Assembly: GCF_900111675.1 (NCBI RefSeq)
Contig: NZ_FOHO01000002.1
Span: 248,001 to 312,000 of the forward strand
Direction of reading: 5' to 3'
DNA from: Paracoccus homiensis
Lineage (GTDB): Bacteria > Pseudomonadota > Alphaproteobacteria > Rhodobacterales > Rhodobacteraceae
Length of the DNA: 64,000 nt
Of the stretch, positions 25,714-35,043 are shown in pieces. Under the pieces are notes generated by a model. It saw only the letters and a program-made list of their open reading frames with translations, ran no database searches and was not told the origin of the DNA. Made by a program: the position numbers and the translations under genes. The stretch's first letter is position 1. The number at the start of each line of letters is the position of its first letter.

Positions 25714-26886
25714 ATGTCCGCTCCGATCACGCAGGATGTCCTGACCATTCCCCGCAAGCTGCCCGATGCCGCGCGGAAGAACATCGTCGGCCTGACCCGC
25801 GACCAGCTGCGCGACGCGCTGATCGAGGCCGGGACCCCCGAAAAGCAGGCCAAGATGCGCGTGGGCCAGGTCTGGCAGTGGGTCTATTACTGGGGCGTGC
25901 GCGACTTCGCCCAGATGACGAACCTGGCCAAGGATTACCGCGCCATGCTGGCCGAGCGGTTCGAGATCTCGCTGCCCGAAATCGTCACCCGCCAGATCAG
26001 CACCGACGGCACGCGCAAGTACCTGCTGCGCATCGCCGGCGGCCACGAGGTCGAGGCCGTCTATATCCCCGAGGAAGGCCGCGGCACGCTGTGCGTCAGC
26101 AGCCAGGTCGGCTGCACGCTGACCTGTTCCTTCTGCCACACCGGCACCCAGAAACTTGTCCGCAACCTGACCGCCGGGGAAATCGTCGGCCAGCTGATGC
26201 TGGTGCGCGACGATCTGGGCGAATGGCCCGAGCAGGGCAAGCCCAAGGACGAACAGCGCCTTGTCAGCAACATCGTCCTGATGGGCATGGGCGAACCGCT
26301 GTACAATTTCGACAATGTCCGCGACGCAATGCGCGTCGTCATGGATGGCGAGGGGCTGTCACTGTCGCGCCGCCGCATCACGCTGTCCACCAGCGGCGTC
26401 GTGCCGGAAATCGCCCGCACCGCCGAAGAGATCGGCTGCCTGCTGGCGATCAGCTTTCACGCCACCACGGACGAGGTGCGCGACAAGCTGGTGCCGATCA
26501 ACAAGCGCTGGAATATCCAGACGCTGCTGGACGCGCTGCGCGACTATCCGCGCCTGTCCAACAGCGAGCGTATCACCTTTGAATACGTGATGCTGGACGG
26601 TGTGAATGACAGCGACGAGGATGCCCGCCGGCTGGTCAAGCTGATCCGAGGCATTCCGGCAAAGATCAACCTGATCCCGTTCAATCCCTGGCCCGGTGCG
26701 CCCTATGACCGGTCCAGCTGGGAGCGGATCGAGGCGTTTGCCGATATCGTCTACAAGGCCGGCTATGCCAGCCCGATCCGCACCCCACGCGGCGAGGATA
26801 TCATGGCCGCCTGCGGCCAGTTGAAATCCGCGACCGAGCGGGGCCGCAAGTCGAAGGCCCAGATCGACGCCGAAGCGGGGGGATAG
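25714..26886 (+). CDS. rlmN: Dual-specificity RNA methyltransferase RlmN (23S A2503 / tRNA A37 C2-methylation)
   Basis: A 390-residue radical-SAM enzyme that methylates C2 of A2503 in 23S rRNA and A37 in some tRNAs. The iron-sulfur motif CTLTCSFC is near residues 133-140, after [21 protein letters not shown] is the SAM-binding GEP region, and [12 protein letters not shown] and [17 protein letters not shown] are family blocks. The C-terminal ...IMAACGQL contains the cysteine that is methylated during catalysis. Length and start are normal for alphaproteobacterial RlmN. It appears to be single, with repeat copy 3 upstream and a glycosyltransferase downstream. Confidence 0.95.
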   Translation: MSAPITQDVLTIPRKLPDAARKNIVGLTRDQLRDALIEAGTPEKQAKMRVGQVWQWVYYWGVRDFAQMTNLAKDYRAMLAERFEISLPEIVTRQISTDGTRKYLLRIAGGHEVEAVYIPEEGRGTLCVSSQVGCTLTCSFCHTGTQKLVRNLTAGEIVGQLMLVRDDLGEWPEQGKPKDEQRLVSNIVLMGMGEPLYNFDNVRDAMRVVMDGEGLSLSRRRITLSTSGVVPEIARTAEEIGCLLAISFHATTDEVRDKLVPINKRWNIQTLLDALRDYPRLSNSERITFEYVMLDGVNDSDEDARRLVKLIRGIPAKINLIPFNPWPGAPYDRSSWERIEAFADIVYKAGYASPIRTPRGEDIMAACGQLKSATERGRKSKAQIDAEAGG

Positions 26887-26889
26887 ACA

Positions 26890-26907
26890 GGCGCGCTTCG
26901 ACGCGCC
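26890..26907 (+). terminator. Weak stem-loop after rlmN
   Basis: GGCGCG-CTTCGA-CGCGCC forms a 6-bp stem three bases after the rlmN stop codon. The following bases (CGTCGCTTTGGGG) contain no T tract, so this is only a possible transcript end. Confidence 0.35.
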
Positions 26908-26957
26908 CGTCGCTTTGGGGTGGACATGCCATCGGTTTATCGGGAAACCTGACCCGG

Positions 26958-27764
26958 TTGCCCGCGCGGCGTCCGAGTTACTGGTTTTCGACAGAAAAAT
27001 GCCCCCCCCCCCCCATTTCCATCGTGATCACGACACATCATCGCCCGGTCCTTTTGCGACGGGCGATCATGTCCGCCGTCAGACAGGGCGATCTGTCGGA
27101 AATCATCCTGTGTGCGGATGAGGCATCGGCGCAGACGGCCCGCGTCGCGGCCGAGTTGCTGCGACCGACCGACAGCTTTCTGCAATTGCCGCATCTGCGC
27201 GGCCCCGCCGAGACCCGGAATATCGGGATGTCGGTGGCCCGCGGCCAGTGGGTATGCTTCCTTGATGATGACGACAGCATCGAGGATGGGTTTTTCGACC
27301 GGGCGCTGCCGATCCTGCGGGATACCGAGGATGTGGTCTATGTGAACTACACTCAGATCCGCGAGGATGTCGCCGATGACGGGACCGCCCGTGAAACCAG
27401 CCGGCGACAGATCAGCCTGCGGCAGCACCGGGTCAGGGATCTGGCGGTGCAGAATTTCATACCCTCAAGCGCGTTGTTCATTCCGCGCAGGCTGCTGGAC
27501 GGGTTGTCCTTTGATCCGGCGCTTGCGTCGCATGAGGATTGGGATTTCATCCTGCATCTGTGGCGGCGGGCCGGATTTCGGCACGCGGATATAACGGGGC
27601 CGAACTATCACGTGTCCAATTCGGCCACGCGCAACGATACCGGGGCGGCAGCGCGGGCCGATATCTATCAGCAGATCTATCTGCGGCACAAACATGTCAG
27701 GCCCCGGTCCTGGTACAAGCGTCTTAAGAAACTACGGCATATCAGGTCGCAGATCGGCGCGTGA
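26958..27764 (+). CDS. Glycosyltransferase family 2, start region interrupted by a poly-C tract
   Basis: A GT2-fold enzyme of up to 268 residues. The core begins ISIVITTHHRPVLLRRAIMS, with the nucleotide-sugar and metal site CFLDDDDSIEDGFFD near residue 99 and a catalytic-base region ASHEDWDFILHLWRRAG. It would transfer a sugar to a surface glycan; donor and acceptor are unknown. The start is uncertain. The UUG used here (MPARRPSYW) reads through in frame. A better-looking AUG at 26999 is followed by 13 C residues that leave it out of frame; with 12 or 15 C it would encode MPPPPISIVITTHHRP. Either the tract varies in length (phase variation) or the base count is wrong. Confidence 0.78.
   Translation: MPARRPSYWFSTEKCPPPPISIVITTHHRPVLLRRAIMSAVRQGDLSEIILCADEASAQTARVAAELLRPTDSFLQLPHLRGPAETRNIGMSVARGQWVCFLDDDDSIEDGFFDRALPILRDTEDVVYVNYTQIREDVADDGTARETSRRQISLRQHRVRDLAVQNFIPSSALFIPRRLLDGLSFDPALASHEDWDFILHLWRRAGFRHADITGPNYHVSNSATRNDTGAAARADIYQQIYLRHKHVRPRSWYKRLKKLRHIRSQIGA
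27002..27014. repeat. Homopolymer of 13 cytosines at the glycosyltransferase start
   Basis: Thirteen consecutive C residues follow ATG at 26999-27001. A run this long is rare and occurs nowhere else in the window. It lies exactly where a one-base change would switch the downstream coding frame relative to that AUG. Confidence 0.95.
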
Positions 27765-27806
27765 TCGCCTTGGCGGGCGGGCGATCACCGGGCGGGGCCC
27801 GATCGG

Positions 27807-28628
27807 TCAGGACCAGGCGTCGATGATGTCGATCGCCTCATCGGCGGTTTCGACATAGCGGATCAGGTTCAGATCCTCGTCGCTGATCGTGCCGGCGCGG
27901 GCCAGCGCCTTCCAGTTGATGATCTCGTCCCAGAAGTCGCGGCCGAACAGCAGGATCGGCAGCGGCTTCATGCGGCGGGTCTGGATCAGGGTCAGCGTCT
28001 CGAACAGTTCGTCCAGCGTGCCGAATCCGCCGGGAAAGACCGTGATCGCGCGGGCCCGCATCAGGAAATGCATCTTGCGCACGGCGAAATAGTGGAAGTT
28101 GAAGCACAGGTCGGGCGTGACATATTCGTTCGGCGCCTGTTCATGGGGCAGCACGATGCCAAGGCCGATGGACTGGCCGCCGGCCTCGTCGGCGCCCATG
28201 TTGCCCGCCTCCATCACGCCGGGGCCGCCCCCGGTGCAGATGACATAATCGCGGCCATAGCTGGCCAGGCTGCGTTCGGTCATCTTGCGGGCAAAGATGC
28301 GGGCCTCGTCGTAGTATTTCGACAATTCGCCCAGGGTGGGCGTCCGGGCCTGATCGGCCTTGTCGGGCGACGGGATCCGCGCGCCGCCGAACATCACCAC
28401 GGTCGATTCGATGCCGCGTTCGTCCATGATCATCTGCGGTTTCAGCAGTTCCAGCTGCAACCGGACAGGGCGCAGTTCCTCGCGCAGCAGGAATTCGCGG
28501 TCGGTGAAGGCAAGGCGATAGGCCGGGGCGCGGGTCTGCGGCGTCTGCGGCGTGCGGTCGGCGCGGGCGGCGTCTTCGTCGCTGTGCGGGAAGGTGTGGG
28601 CGCGTTCTTCTTCTGACATGTCGGACAT
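27807..28628 (-). CDS. LOG-family protein (TIGR00730; cytokinin-riboside-monophosphate phosphoribohydrolase fold)
   Basis: A 273-residue Rossmann-fold protein. The two LOG motifs are present: GGGPGVMEAGNMGADEAGG near residues 127-145 and PGGFGTLDELFETLTLI near 201-217. LOG enzymes remove ribose 5-phosphate from nucleoside monophosphates. This protein is longer than plant-type LOGs because of an N-terminal region of about 95 residues with a charged start (MSDMSEEERAHTFPHSDEDA), which many proteobacterial members share. An AUG three codons later is an alternative. It is divergent from dapD. The cellular substrate is not clear from context. Confidence 0.88.
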   Translation of the reverse strand: MSDMSEEERAHTFPHSDEDAARADRTPQTPQTRAPAYRLAFTDREFLLREELRPVRLQLELLKPQMIMDERGIESTVVMFGGARIPSPDKADQARTPTLGELSKYYDEARIFARKMTERSLASYGRDYVICTGGGPGVMEAGNMGADEAGGQSIGLGIVLPHEQAPNEYVTPDLCFNFHYFAVRKMHFLMRARAITVFPGGFGTLDELFETLTLIQTRRMKPLPILLFGRDFWDEIINWKALARAGTISDEDLNLIRYVETADEAIDIIDAWS

Positions 28629-28734
28629 GAATGCCTCATCGATGGTCCATGCGGATTGCACGGGCTTTCCCCGAGGCTTATAGCCCACAGCACAGTATTT
28701 CCACCCGCAGGCGACAGATCGAGGAGAGGCGCAG

Positions 28735-29556
28735 ATGACCGAGGCTTTGGAAAAGGCAATCGAAACCGCGTGGGAGCACCGCGCCGAGATCACCAGCGCC
28801 ACGAAGGGCGAGACCCGCGAAGCCGTCGCCGAGGCGCTGAACCGTCTGGACAGCGGCGAATTGCGCGTGGCCGAAAAGCGCGGCGCCGACTGGCATGTGA
28901 ACCAGTGGGCCAAGAAGGCCGTGCTGCTGTCGTTCCGTCTGAACGACATGGAAGAGATGTCGGGCGGCCCGCAGGGTAGCAACTGGTGGGACAAGGTGCC
29001 CTCGAAATTCGCGGGCTGGGGCGAGGCCCAGTGGAGGGACGCGGGCTTCCGCGCGGTGCCGGGCGCCATCGTCCGCCGCAGCGCCTTCGTGGGCAAGGGG
29101 GCCGTGCTGATGCCGTCCTTCGTGAACCTGGGCGCGCATGTGGGCGAAGGCACCATGGTCGATACCTGGGCCACGGTCGGCAGCTGTGCGCAGATCGGCA
29201 AGAACGTGCATCTGTCGGGCGGCGTGGGCATCGGTGGCGTGCTGGAGCCGCTGCAGGCCGGTCCGACCATCATCGAGGACGGATGCTTTATCGGCGCGCG
29301 CTCCGAGGTGGTCGAAGGCTGCATCATCCGCGAGGGCTCGGTCCTGGGGATGGGTGTCTATATCGGCCAGTCGACCAAGATCGTGGACCGCGAAACCGGC
29401 GAGGTCATGTATGGTGAAGTGCCCGCGGGATCGGTCGTCGTTTCGGGCTCGATGCCATCGAAGAATGGCGTCAACCTGTATTGCGCGGTGATCGTCAAGC
29501 GCGTGGACGCCAAGACGCGGGCAAAGACCTCGGTCAACGAGTTGCTGCGCGACTAG
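28735..29556 (+). CDS. dapD: 2,3,4,5-tetrahydropyridine-2,6-dicarboxylate N-succinyltransferase
   Basis: A 273-residue enzyme of the succinylase branch of lysine and diaminopimelate synthesis. After an alpha-helical N-terminal domain the protein shows hexapeptide repeats forming a left-handed beta-helix: [40 protein letters not shown] and [20 protein letters not shown]. The length and start ([19 protein letters not shown]) match DapD, with GAGGAGAGG upstream of the AUG. A DUF188-family gene follows after 47 bases in the same direction and may be cotranscribed; dapE is not in the window. Confidence 0.96.
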   Translation: MTEALEKAIETAWEHRAEITSATKGETREAVAEALNRLDSGELRVAEKRGADWHVNQWAKKAVLLSFRLNDMEEMSGGPQGSNWWDKVPSKFAGWGEAQWRDAGFRAVPGAIVRRSAFVGKGAVLMPSFVNLGAHVGEGTMVDTWATVGSCAQIGKNVHLSGGVGIGGVLEPLQAGPTIIEDGCFIGARSEVVEGCIIREGSVLGMGVYIGQSTKIVDRETGEVMYGEVPAGSVVVSGSMPSKNGVNLYCAVIVKRVDAKTRAKTSVNELLRD

Positions 29557-29603
29557 GCCCGTGCCCGGCGCGCAGCGCGCGTCAGGCCGGAAAGGGGCAG
29601 GAA

Positions 29604-30062
29604 ATGAGCACGCTTTACATTGATGCGGATGCCTGCCCCGTCAAGGCAGAGGCCGAGCGGGTCGCGACGCGGATGCGGGTGCCGATGGTTCTGGTCTGCA
29701 ATGGCGGCCTGCGCCCGTCGGCCAACCCGCTGGTCTCGCTGGTGATCGTCGCGGACGGGCTGGATGCGGCCGATATGTGGATCGCCGAGCGCTGCGGCGC
29801 GGGCGATGTCATCGTGACGTCCGATCTGCCGCTGGCGGATCGCTGCATCAAGAATGGCGCGCGCGTGGTGCAGCCCAATGGCGAGGTGCTGAACCCGCGC
29901 AATATCGGGGCGCGACTGGCGACGCGCGATCTGATGGCCGATATCCGGTCGACGGATCCGTTTCATCGCGGTGGCGGGTCCGGTTTCGGCAAGGTGGAAA
30001 GATCGGCCTTTCTGCAGTCGCTAGACCGCGAACTGTCGGCTGCGCTGCGCCAAGCCAGATAG
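29604..30062 (+). CDS. YaiI/YqxD family (DUF188) PIN-like protein
   Basis: A 152-residue protein of the DUF188 family. The diagnostic start [18 protein letters not shown] is at residues 4-21, and ITSDLPLA-like and [20 protein letters not shown] blocks follow ([12 protein letters not shown] near residue 71). The fold is related to PIN-domain nucleases, with conserved Asp residues that could bind metal. No function is established. AAAGGGGCAG precedes the AUG. It follows dapD by 47 bases and ends ahead of paired hairpins that separate it from the convergent crotonase gene. Confidence 0.9.
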   Translation: MSTLYIDADACPVKAEAERVATRMRVPMVLVCNGGLRPSANPLVSLVIVADGLDAADMWIAERCGAGDVIVTSDLPLADRCIKNGARVVQPNGEVLNPRNIGARLATRDLMADIRSTDPFHRGGGSGFGKVERSAFLQSLDRELSAALRQAR

Positions 30063-30125
30063 GTCAGGCGCGCCGAGTCCCCCAGATCGGGAAGACATCA
30101 GGCGCTTTGTCCGATTTCCGGGCGG

Positions 30126-30160
30126 GCCCTTGGCCCGGCCATCGAGGCCGGGCCAAGGGC
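30126..30160. terminator. Perfect 15-bp hairpin in a convergent gap (first of two)
   Basis: GCCCTTGGCCCGGCC, loop ATCGA, GGCCGGGCCAAGGGC. It lies between the ends of the DUF188 and crotonase genes and overlaps the second hairpin by three bases. Without a T tract it may act as a transcript-end barrier for both strands. Confidence 0.65.
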
Positions 30161-30200
30161 GGCGTCGCAGCCGGCCTCAATGGCCGGCTGCGACGCCGCC
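30158..30200. terminator. Perfect 19-bp hairpin in a convergent gap (second of two)
   Basis: GGCGGCGTCGCAGCCGGCC, loop TCAAT, then its exact complement. A 19-bp uninterrupted stem is the longest inverted repeat that I see in the window. Six bases separate it from the crotonase stop codon. Confidence 0.7.
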
Positions 30201-30205
30201 TTCCC

Positions 30206-31006
30206 TCACCCCTTGGGCTTGATCTTGTTGGCGGTGCCTTGGGCAAAGGCCGCAAGCCGAGCCTTTGCAGCCTCTTGGGTATTCACGACGCCCGCGACCA
30301 CCGCCTCGGCATAGGCCGCATCCAACGCGCTCATATTCTGCATATGACTGATGGCTGAACAGATCGCGAAATTCGACAGGGGCGGGTTCTGCGCCGCATT
30401 GCGCGCGATTTCCAGCGCCTTCGCCTCGGGATTATCGACCAGATACTGGCACAGGCCGACATCGACCGCCTCCTGATCGCGATAGAGGCGCCCTGACAGC
30501 ATCATGTCGATCATTCGCGCCTTGCCGATCAGATCGGCCACCCGGATCGTCGCGCCGCCGCCCGTGAACAGGCCCCGCTGACCTTCGGGCAGGCCGAAGT
30601 AGGTATCGCGCGCCGCCACCCGGATATGCGCCGCCGAAGCCAGTTCAAGCCCGCCCCCGACGACCGCCCCCTTCAGCACCGCGATGATCGGCACGCCCCC
30701 GTATTCCATCTTGTTGAACGCCTCGTGCCAGCGCAAACAGACATGCATGAAATCGCTGGCCGAGCGGTCCTCTCGGTGATGTTCGACCAGATCCAGCCCT
30801 GCGCTGAAGTGATCGCCATTGGCGCGCAGGATGGCGGCCTTGATCCCCGCACGCGGCAGCAGACTGAAAATATCGACCAGTTCCTCGATCGTGGCGATGT
30901 CCAGCGCGTTGCGCTTGTCCGGGCGGTTCAGCGTGACGGTGGCGATGCCGTCATCATCAACGTCCAGCAAGATGTTCTTCAGGGTCAGGTCCGCGAGATC
31001 GCGCAT
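30206..31006 (-). CDS. Crotonase/enoyl-CoA hydratase family protein
   Basis: A 266-residue acyl-CoA enzyme of the crotonase fold. The oxyanion-hole blocks are visible: [13 protein letters not shown] near residues 64-76 and [19 protein letters not shown] near 109-127, then [20 protein letters not shown]. The two catalytic glutamates of true enoyl-CoA hydratases are only partly conserved (Glu in GLPEGQRG is present), so the reaction could be hydration, isomerisation or another crotonase chemistry. It is probably the last gene of the minus-strand chain beginning with the sensor kinase at 36.4 kb, 37 bases after the AEC transporter gene. Confidence 0.87.
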   Translation of the reverse strand: MRDLADLTLKNILLDVDDDGIATVTLNRPDKRNALDIATIEELVDIFSLLPRAGIKAAILRANGDHFSAGLDLVEHHREDRSASDFMHVCLRWHEAFNKMEYGGVPIIAVLKGAVVGGGLELASAAHIRVAARDTYFGLPEGQRGLFTGGGATIRVADLIGKARMIDMMLSGRLYRDQEAVDVGLCQYLVDNPEAKALEIARNAAQNPPLSNFAICSAISHMQNMSALDAAYAEAVVAGVVNTQEAAKARLAAFAQGTANKIKPKG

Positions 31007-31043
31007 GAGGTTCCTCCGTCTTGTGTTGATGTCTTTGGCGCGC

Positions 31044-31970
31044 TCAGGCCTGCCCGATCAAGGCCATGACCAACGGGATCGTCACGATGCTGACGGCGGT
31101 CGAGATCAGGATCGCGGCCGAAACGCGCTGCTGGGCCACGCCGAAATACTGCGCAAGGATATAGACATTGCCCGCCACTGGCAGCGCGGCGGCCAGAACC
31201 ATTACCCCCGCCGGAAACGCGCCCACCCCGAACAGGATCGCGGTCACGGCCACCGCGGCCGGATGCAGCACCAGCTTGGCCGCGCCAAGCCAGCAGGCCG
31301 CGCCCAGCCGCGCCAGTTGCAGCCCGGCAAGGCTGGCGCCAATGGCAAACAATGCCCCCGGCGTCGCGGCCGAGCCCAGCATGGTCAGGAAATCGTCCAG
31401 CGGGGCGGGCATCGGCAACTGCGCACTGGACCAGATCAGCCCCGCCAGCATCGACAGGATCATCGGGTTCGAGACAATGCCCCGCAGAACCGGCAGGACC
31501 GCCCGCAACCGCAGGCCACCGCTGCGGGCGGCGTGGATGATCAGCGTGATCAGCGTCGAAAAGACCAGCATGTCGATGGTCAGGATCATCAGGACCGGGC
31601 CGATCGCACGTTCGCCCAGCAACACCACCAGCATCGGAACCCCCAGAAAGCCGGTATTGCCGATCATGCAGCATTGCGCCTCCATCGCGGCCTCGGGCAC
31701 GGCCAGCCCGCGCAGCCGGCCAAGGACCAGTCCGACCAGCCAGACCAGACCGGATCCCGTCAGATAGGCCATGACGAAACGCCCATCGAACAGGGCACCC
31801 AGATCCAGACCGGCGGCAAAGCGGAACAGCATCGCCGACAGCGCGAAAAAGAAGACGAACCTGGTCAGCCATGCCGCGCCCTCGGGCGGGAAAAAGCGGC
31901 TGCGTGCGGCCAGCCACCCCAGCCCGATCAGCGCGAAGAAGGGCAGTGTTTTCAGAAACACTGCCAGCAT
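31044..31970 (-). CDS. AEC (auxin efflux carrier) family transporter
   Basis: A 308-residue inner-membrane protein with about ten hydrophobic segments arranged as two five-helix repeats, characteristic of the AEC family (for example [35 protein letters not shown] and [19 protein letters not shown]). Members move small organic anions such as malate or malonate; the substrate here is unknown. Its start codon shares one base with the nitroreductase stop codon (TGATG), so the genes are translationally coupled. A longer open frame upstream is an artefact of that overlap. The crotonase gene follows. Confidence 0.88.
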   Translation of the reverse strand: MLAVFLKTLPFFALIGLGWLAARSRFFPPEGAAWLTRFVFFFALSAMLFRFAAGLDLGALFDGRFVMAYLTGSGLVWLVGLVLGRLRGLAVPEAAMEAQCCMIGNTGFLGVPMLVVLLGERAIGPVLMILTIDMLVFSTLITLIIHAARSGGLRLRAVLPVLRGIVSNPMILSMLAGLIWSSAQLPMPAPLDDFLTMLGSAATPGALFAIGASLAGLQLARLGAACWLGAAKLVLHPAAVAVTAILFGVGAFPAGVMVLAAALPVAGNVYILAQYFGVAQQRVSAAILISTAVSIVTIPLVMALIGQA

Positions 31971-32638
31971 CAGAAGACCGACATGATCTCGGACAGGGGT
32001 TTCTTCACCTTGGCCGCCGCGGGAACCGTGGCATCGGGTGCGGGCAGGCCGACCGGCAGGATCATCAGCGGCTTTTCGTTTTCGGGCCGGTCGCACAGCG
32101 CGTTCAGGAATTTCATCGGATTCGGTGTATGTTCAAGCGTGACCAACCCCGCCTGATGAATCGCGGCGATCAGCATGCCGCAGGCGATGCCCACGCTTTC
32201 GGGGACGTAATAATGCTTGTGCCGCTGACCGTCGCGAACGCCCCAGCGTTGGGCAAAGACCACGATCAGCCAGGGCGCCGTGGTCAGATGCGGTTTTTCG
32301 GGCCCGGTTCCCACAGGTTCCAGCGCGCTAAGCCATTCATCGCCGCCGCCCCCGGCATAGAAGGCGCGTTCCTCGGCCTCGGCGGCGGCGCGGATCTGCA
32401 TCTTCATTGCAGGGTCCGAAATCGCGGCGAAATGCCAGGGCTGCTGATTGGCCCCCGAGGGCGCGGTCGCTGCGGTCTGGATACAGGCCTCGATCACCTC
32501 GCGGGCAACGGGGGCATCGCTGAAATCGCGCACGCTGTGCCGGCGGCGCATGTAATCGCGAAACGCCTGAACGCGTTCCAGGGATTCGTCATCGGGCAGC
32601 TGCACCCGGTCCGGCAACGCCAAAGGCTTGTAACTCAT
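31970..32638 (-). CDS. FMN-dependent nitroreductase family protein
   Basis: A 222-residue flavoprotein of the nitroreductase superfamily. The FMN-binding start RRRHSVRDFSDAPVAREVIE is at residues 32-51, followed by TAATAPSGANQQPWHFAAIS, the family's flavin-contact block, and GIACGMLIAAIHQAGLVTLEHTPNP near the C-terminal third. Such enzymes reduce nitroaromatics, quinones or conjugated acids with NAD(P)H. It overlaps the AEC transporter gene by one base and lies 26 bases after the MbfA gene, so it belongs to the same probable transcript. The physiological substrate is not evident. Confidence 0.9.
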   Translation of the reverse strand: MSYKPLALPDRVQLPDDESLERVQAFRDYMRRRHSVRDFSDAPVAREVIEACIQTAATAPSGANQQPWHFAAISDPAMKMQIRAAAEAEERAFYAGGGGDEWLSALEPVGTGPEKPHLTTAPWLIVVFAQRWGVRDGQRHKHYYVPESVGIACGMLIAAIHQAGLVTLEHTPNPMKFLNALCDRPENEKPLMILPVGLPAPDATVPAAAKVKKPLSEIMSVF

Positions 32639-32664
32639 CCATCCCCCCGTTCCTTATCAAGGGG

Positions 32665-33645
32665 CTATCCGGAACCGATCAACACCCCCACGGCCAAGAC
32701 CAAACCACCGCCGACCACCACTTGCAAGGTCGCGCGCCAGAATGGCGTCTGCATCCAGCGGTTCTGGATCCAGGCGATGGCCCAGAGTTCGACGAACACG
32801 ACGCAGATGGCGATGATCGTGGCGGTCCAGAAATGCGGGATCAGATAAGGCAGCGCGTGGCCCAGTCCGCCGACCGCCGTCATCACCCCAGAAGCGATCC
32901 CGCGTTTCAACGGCGAGCCGCGCCCGGACACCACGCCGTCATCGGACGCGGCCTCGGTAAAGCCCATGCTGATCCCCGCGCCGATGCTGGCGGCCAGACC
33001 GACCAGAAAGGTCGTCCAGGGGTCCTGCGTGGCAAAAGCCGTCGCAAAGATCGGCGCCAGGGTCGAGACGCTGCCATCCATCAATCCGGCCAGTCCCGGC
33101 TGCACCCATGTCAGCACGAAATCGCGATGGGCGACGGCCTCTTCCTCGGCGCGGGCCTTGGGGGACAGGTGCTGTTCCATCAGGATGTCGGCGCGGGCCT
33201 CGTGGCCGCGTTCGGCCGCGGCCAGATCGCCCAGCAACTTGCGGATACCCGCATCGGTGCTGGTCTGCGCGGCGCGGGCATAGAATTCGGCCGCGTCATG
33301 TTCCATCAGCGCGGCTTCGTCGCGGATCGCCTCAAGCGACATGTTCTGCATCATCCAGGCGGGGCGACGGCTGTAATAGCCCGCCACATGCTCTCGCCGG
33401 ACAACGGGGATGACATCGCCGAACCGTTCCTGAAACGCATCGATCAGTAGGCGGCGATGCGCATCCTCTTCTTCGGCCATGCCGGAAAACACGGCGGCGG
33501 TGGCGGGGTAATCGGCCGACAGAAACGCCGCCCAGTTGCGATAGATCCGGGCATCGTCTTCCTCGGAGGAAATCGCGAGGGCAAGGATTTCCGCTTCGGA
33601 CAGATCGGCAAAGCGTTTCCGGTGGCCGCGAAAGCTGGTCATCAT
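32665..33645 (-). CDS. mbfA: MbfA-type iron exporter: rubrerythrin/ferritin-like domain fused to VIT1 membrane domain
   Basis: A 326-residue fusion. Residues 1 to about 160 are a ferritin-like di-iron domain with the Glu and His pattern [41 protein letters not shown] and [14 protein letters not shown]. Residues about 175-326 are a membrane domain of the vacuolar iron transporter type ([20 protein letters not shown], then [14 protein letters not shown]). In Bradyrhizobium and Agrobacterium, MbfA exports iron and protects from peroxide and acid stress. The start codon overlaps the TusA-like stop by four bases (ATGA); a second AUG follows at once. Its position in a two-component operon suggests sensor-controlled iron efflux. 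Confidence 0.9.
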   Translation of the reverse strand: MMTSFRGHRKRFADLSEAEILALAISSEEDDARIYRNWAAFLSADYPATAAVFSGMAEEEDAHRRLLIDAFQERFGDVIPVVRREHVAGYYSRRPAWMMQNMSLEAIRDEAALMEHDAAEFYARAAQTSTDAGIRKLLGDLAAAERGHEARADILMEQHLSPKARAEEEAVAHRDFVLTWVQPGLAGLMDGSVSTLAPIFATAFATQDPWTTFLVGLAASIGAGISMGFTEAASDDGVVSGRGSPLKRGIASGVMTAVGGLGHALPYLIPHFWTATIIAICVVFVELWAIAWIQNRWMQTPFWRATLQVVVGGGLVLAVGVLIGSG

Positions 33646-33911
33646 GGCGTCATGTCAGTCTGGATATCCGGGGAAGGGTCGGGGCCGCGCTGCACCGTGT
33701 AGGCGCGTGCGCCGTCGGGACGATCCTGCATGCCCAGCAGACGATGCCCGGCCTCGGCACAGAAATGCGGCACGTCGATTATCGCCGCCGGATCGGTCGC
33801 GATCAGAACGGCCCGTGCCCCCGGCGACAGCGACAGCAATGCCTTGCGCAGACGCAGCACCGGCAGCGGGCACAAAAGGCCGCGCGCGTCGATTTCGGCC
33901 CCTGCGGTCAT
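33642..33911 (-). CDS. TusA-family sulfurtransferase/sulfur carrier
   Basis: An 89-residue sulfur-carrier protein of the TusA/SirA fold. The persulfide-forming cysteine is Cys14 in DARGLLCPLPVLRLRKAL, the CPxP signature. The C-terminal half (VLIATDPAAIIDVPHFCAEA) fits the fold, and the added cysteine there is common. TusA proteins deliver sulfur for tRNA thiolation, molybdenum cofactor or lithotrophic sulfur metabolism; the partner here is unknown. It overlaps the DUF2478 gene before it and mbfA after it by four bases each, so the three products should be made together. Confidence 0.9.
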   Translation of the reverse strand: MTAGAEIDARGLLCPLPVLRLRKALLSLSPGARAVLIATDPAAIIDVPHFCAEAGHRLLGMQDRPDGARAYTVQRGPDPSPDIQTDMTP

Positions 33912-34420
33912 GCGGCCTCGGTCAGTTGACGGTGGCACCATGTCACAAGATCGGCGGGTTGCAGGCGGGTGGCCATGCCCTGCGCGAAATCCTGAAACGC
34001 CTGCCGCTGTTGACGCGGCACATGCAGCAGCACGGGGATACCCTGCAACATGGCCTGCCCGATCACATCGCGAAACCCACGGCCCACGGCCTCTTGCCGC
34101 CCGAATTTCGGCAGGATCATCAGCGCGGCCCCGTCCATCCGGGACTGCAGCCGCGCCGCCGCCAGTTCCAATGCGCCCGTGTCCAGGCGACAACCGCTGG
34201 ACCCACCCCCCAGGGATTGCGAAATGCGGATCGGGTTCGTCTCGTCGCCCAGAACGATCAGATCCATGTCGCAGGCGCAGTCGGGGCCCAGATCGCGGTT
34301 GATCTGGATCGCCCCGGCAACGCGATGGCCCGTCGCGGCCATGTCCTGCGCAAGATCGGCCAGCAGGCGGTCGGACTCGCCCGGCGATGCAGTGTCATCC
34401 AGTCCGAACCAGGCCAGCAT
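33908..34420 (-). CDS. DUF2478 family protein
   Basis: A 170-residue soluble protein of DUF2478, a family often found near molybdate uptake or molybdenum-enzyme genes but without a proven function. Recognisable parts are DCACDMDLIVLGDETNPIRI, ISQSLGGGSSGCRLDTGALE and PKFGRQEAVGRGFRDVIGQA, which resemble an ATPase-like fold without an obvious Walker A. The start codon shares one base with the stop codon of the response-regulator gene. Sitting between a response regulator and a TusA-like carrier is unusual, and raises the possibility of a role in sulfur or molybdenum handling. Confidence 0.8.
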   Translation of the reverse strand: MLAWFGLDDTASPGESDRLLADLAQDMAATGHRVAGAIQINRDLGPDCACDMDLIVLGDETNPIRISQSLGGGSSGCRLDTGALELAAARLQSRMDGAALMILPKFGRQEAVGRGFRDVIGQAMLQGIPVLLHVPRQQRQAFQDFAQGMATRLQPADLVTWCHRQLTEAA

Positions 34421-35043
34421 CAGACCCCGCTTTCCAGTGCAAATTTCATCAAGCCGTTGATCCCTTCGACGCCCAGTTTCTTCTTCAGCGAGGATGAGGT
34501 GTTGGCCGCCGTCTTGTAGCTGACACCCAGATCATCCGCGATGGCCTGAAGCCCCATCCCGCGCCCGATCAGGGCGAGAACCTGCCGTTCGCGGTCGCTC
34601 AGCGCCGACAGCGGGTCCGCGCTTGCCCCCGCACGCAACGTTGCCAGCGCGACCGCCTGTTTCGGCGACAGGTAGAATTCGCCGGCCTCAAGCTGACGGA
34701 TCGCGGCGCGAAAATCCTCGGGGGCGGCGTTCTTTGACAGAAAGCCATTCGCCCCGGCCTGCAGGGCGCGGGCGGCAAAACCGGTCTGATCGTTCATCGA
34801 AAAGATCAGGATCGGCGCATCCGGCGCGGCCTGCCGCAGCGGCGCAACCAGATCCAGCCCACCCTTGCCCGGCAGGCTGATATCCAAAACGATCAGCGCG
34901 GGCAGTTCGCCCGATCGGATCTGGTCCAGCGCCTCTTCGCCCGACATGGCCTGACCGACGCTGTCATAACCCAGATCGCGCAGCAGACGGCTGGCGCCCA
35001 GATGGGTGATGGGATGATCGTCAATGACCAGCGCGTGTTTCAT
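34420..35043 (-). CDS. LuxR/NarL-type response regulator
   Basis: A 207-residue DNA-binding response regulator. The receiver domain has Asp8-Asp9 and the phospho-acceptor Asp54 in VLDISLPGKGG, with Lys in FLSKNAAPE near residue 105. The C-terminal LuxR helix-turn-helix is LSDRERQVLALIGRGMGLQA followed by IADDLGVSYKTAANTSSSLK. Its start codon overlaps the sensor-kinase stop by four bases, so the two form a cognate pair. The downstream DUF2478, tusA and mbfA genes are probable targets as well as operon partners. Confidence 0.93.
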   Translation of the reverse strand: MKHALVIDDHPITHLGASRLLRDLGYDSVGQAMSGEEALDQIRSGELPALIVLDISLPGKGGLDLVAPLRQAAPDAPILIFSMNDQTGFAARALQAGANGFLSKNAAPEDFRAAIRQLEAGEFYLSPKQAVALATLRAGASADPLSALSDRERQVLALIGRGMGLQAIADDLGVSYKTAANTSSSLKKKLGVEGINGLMKFALESGV

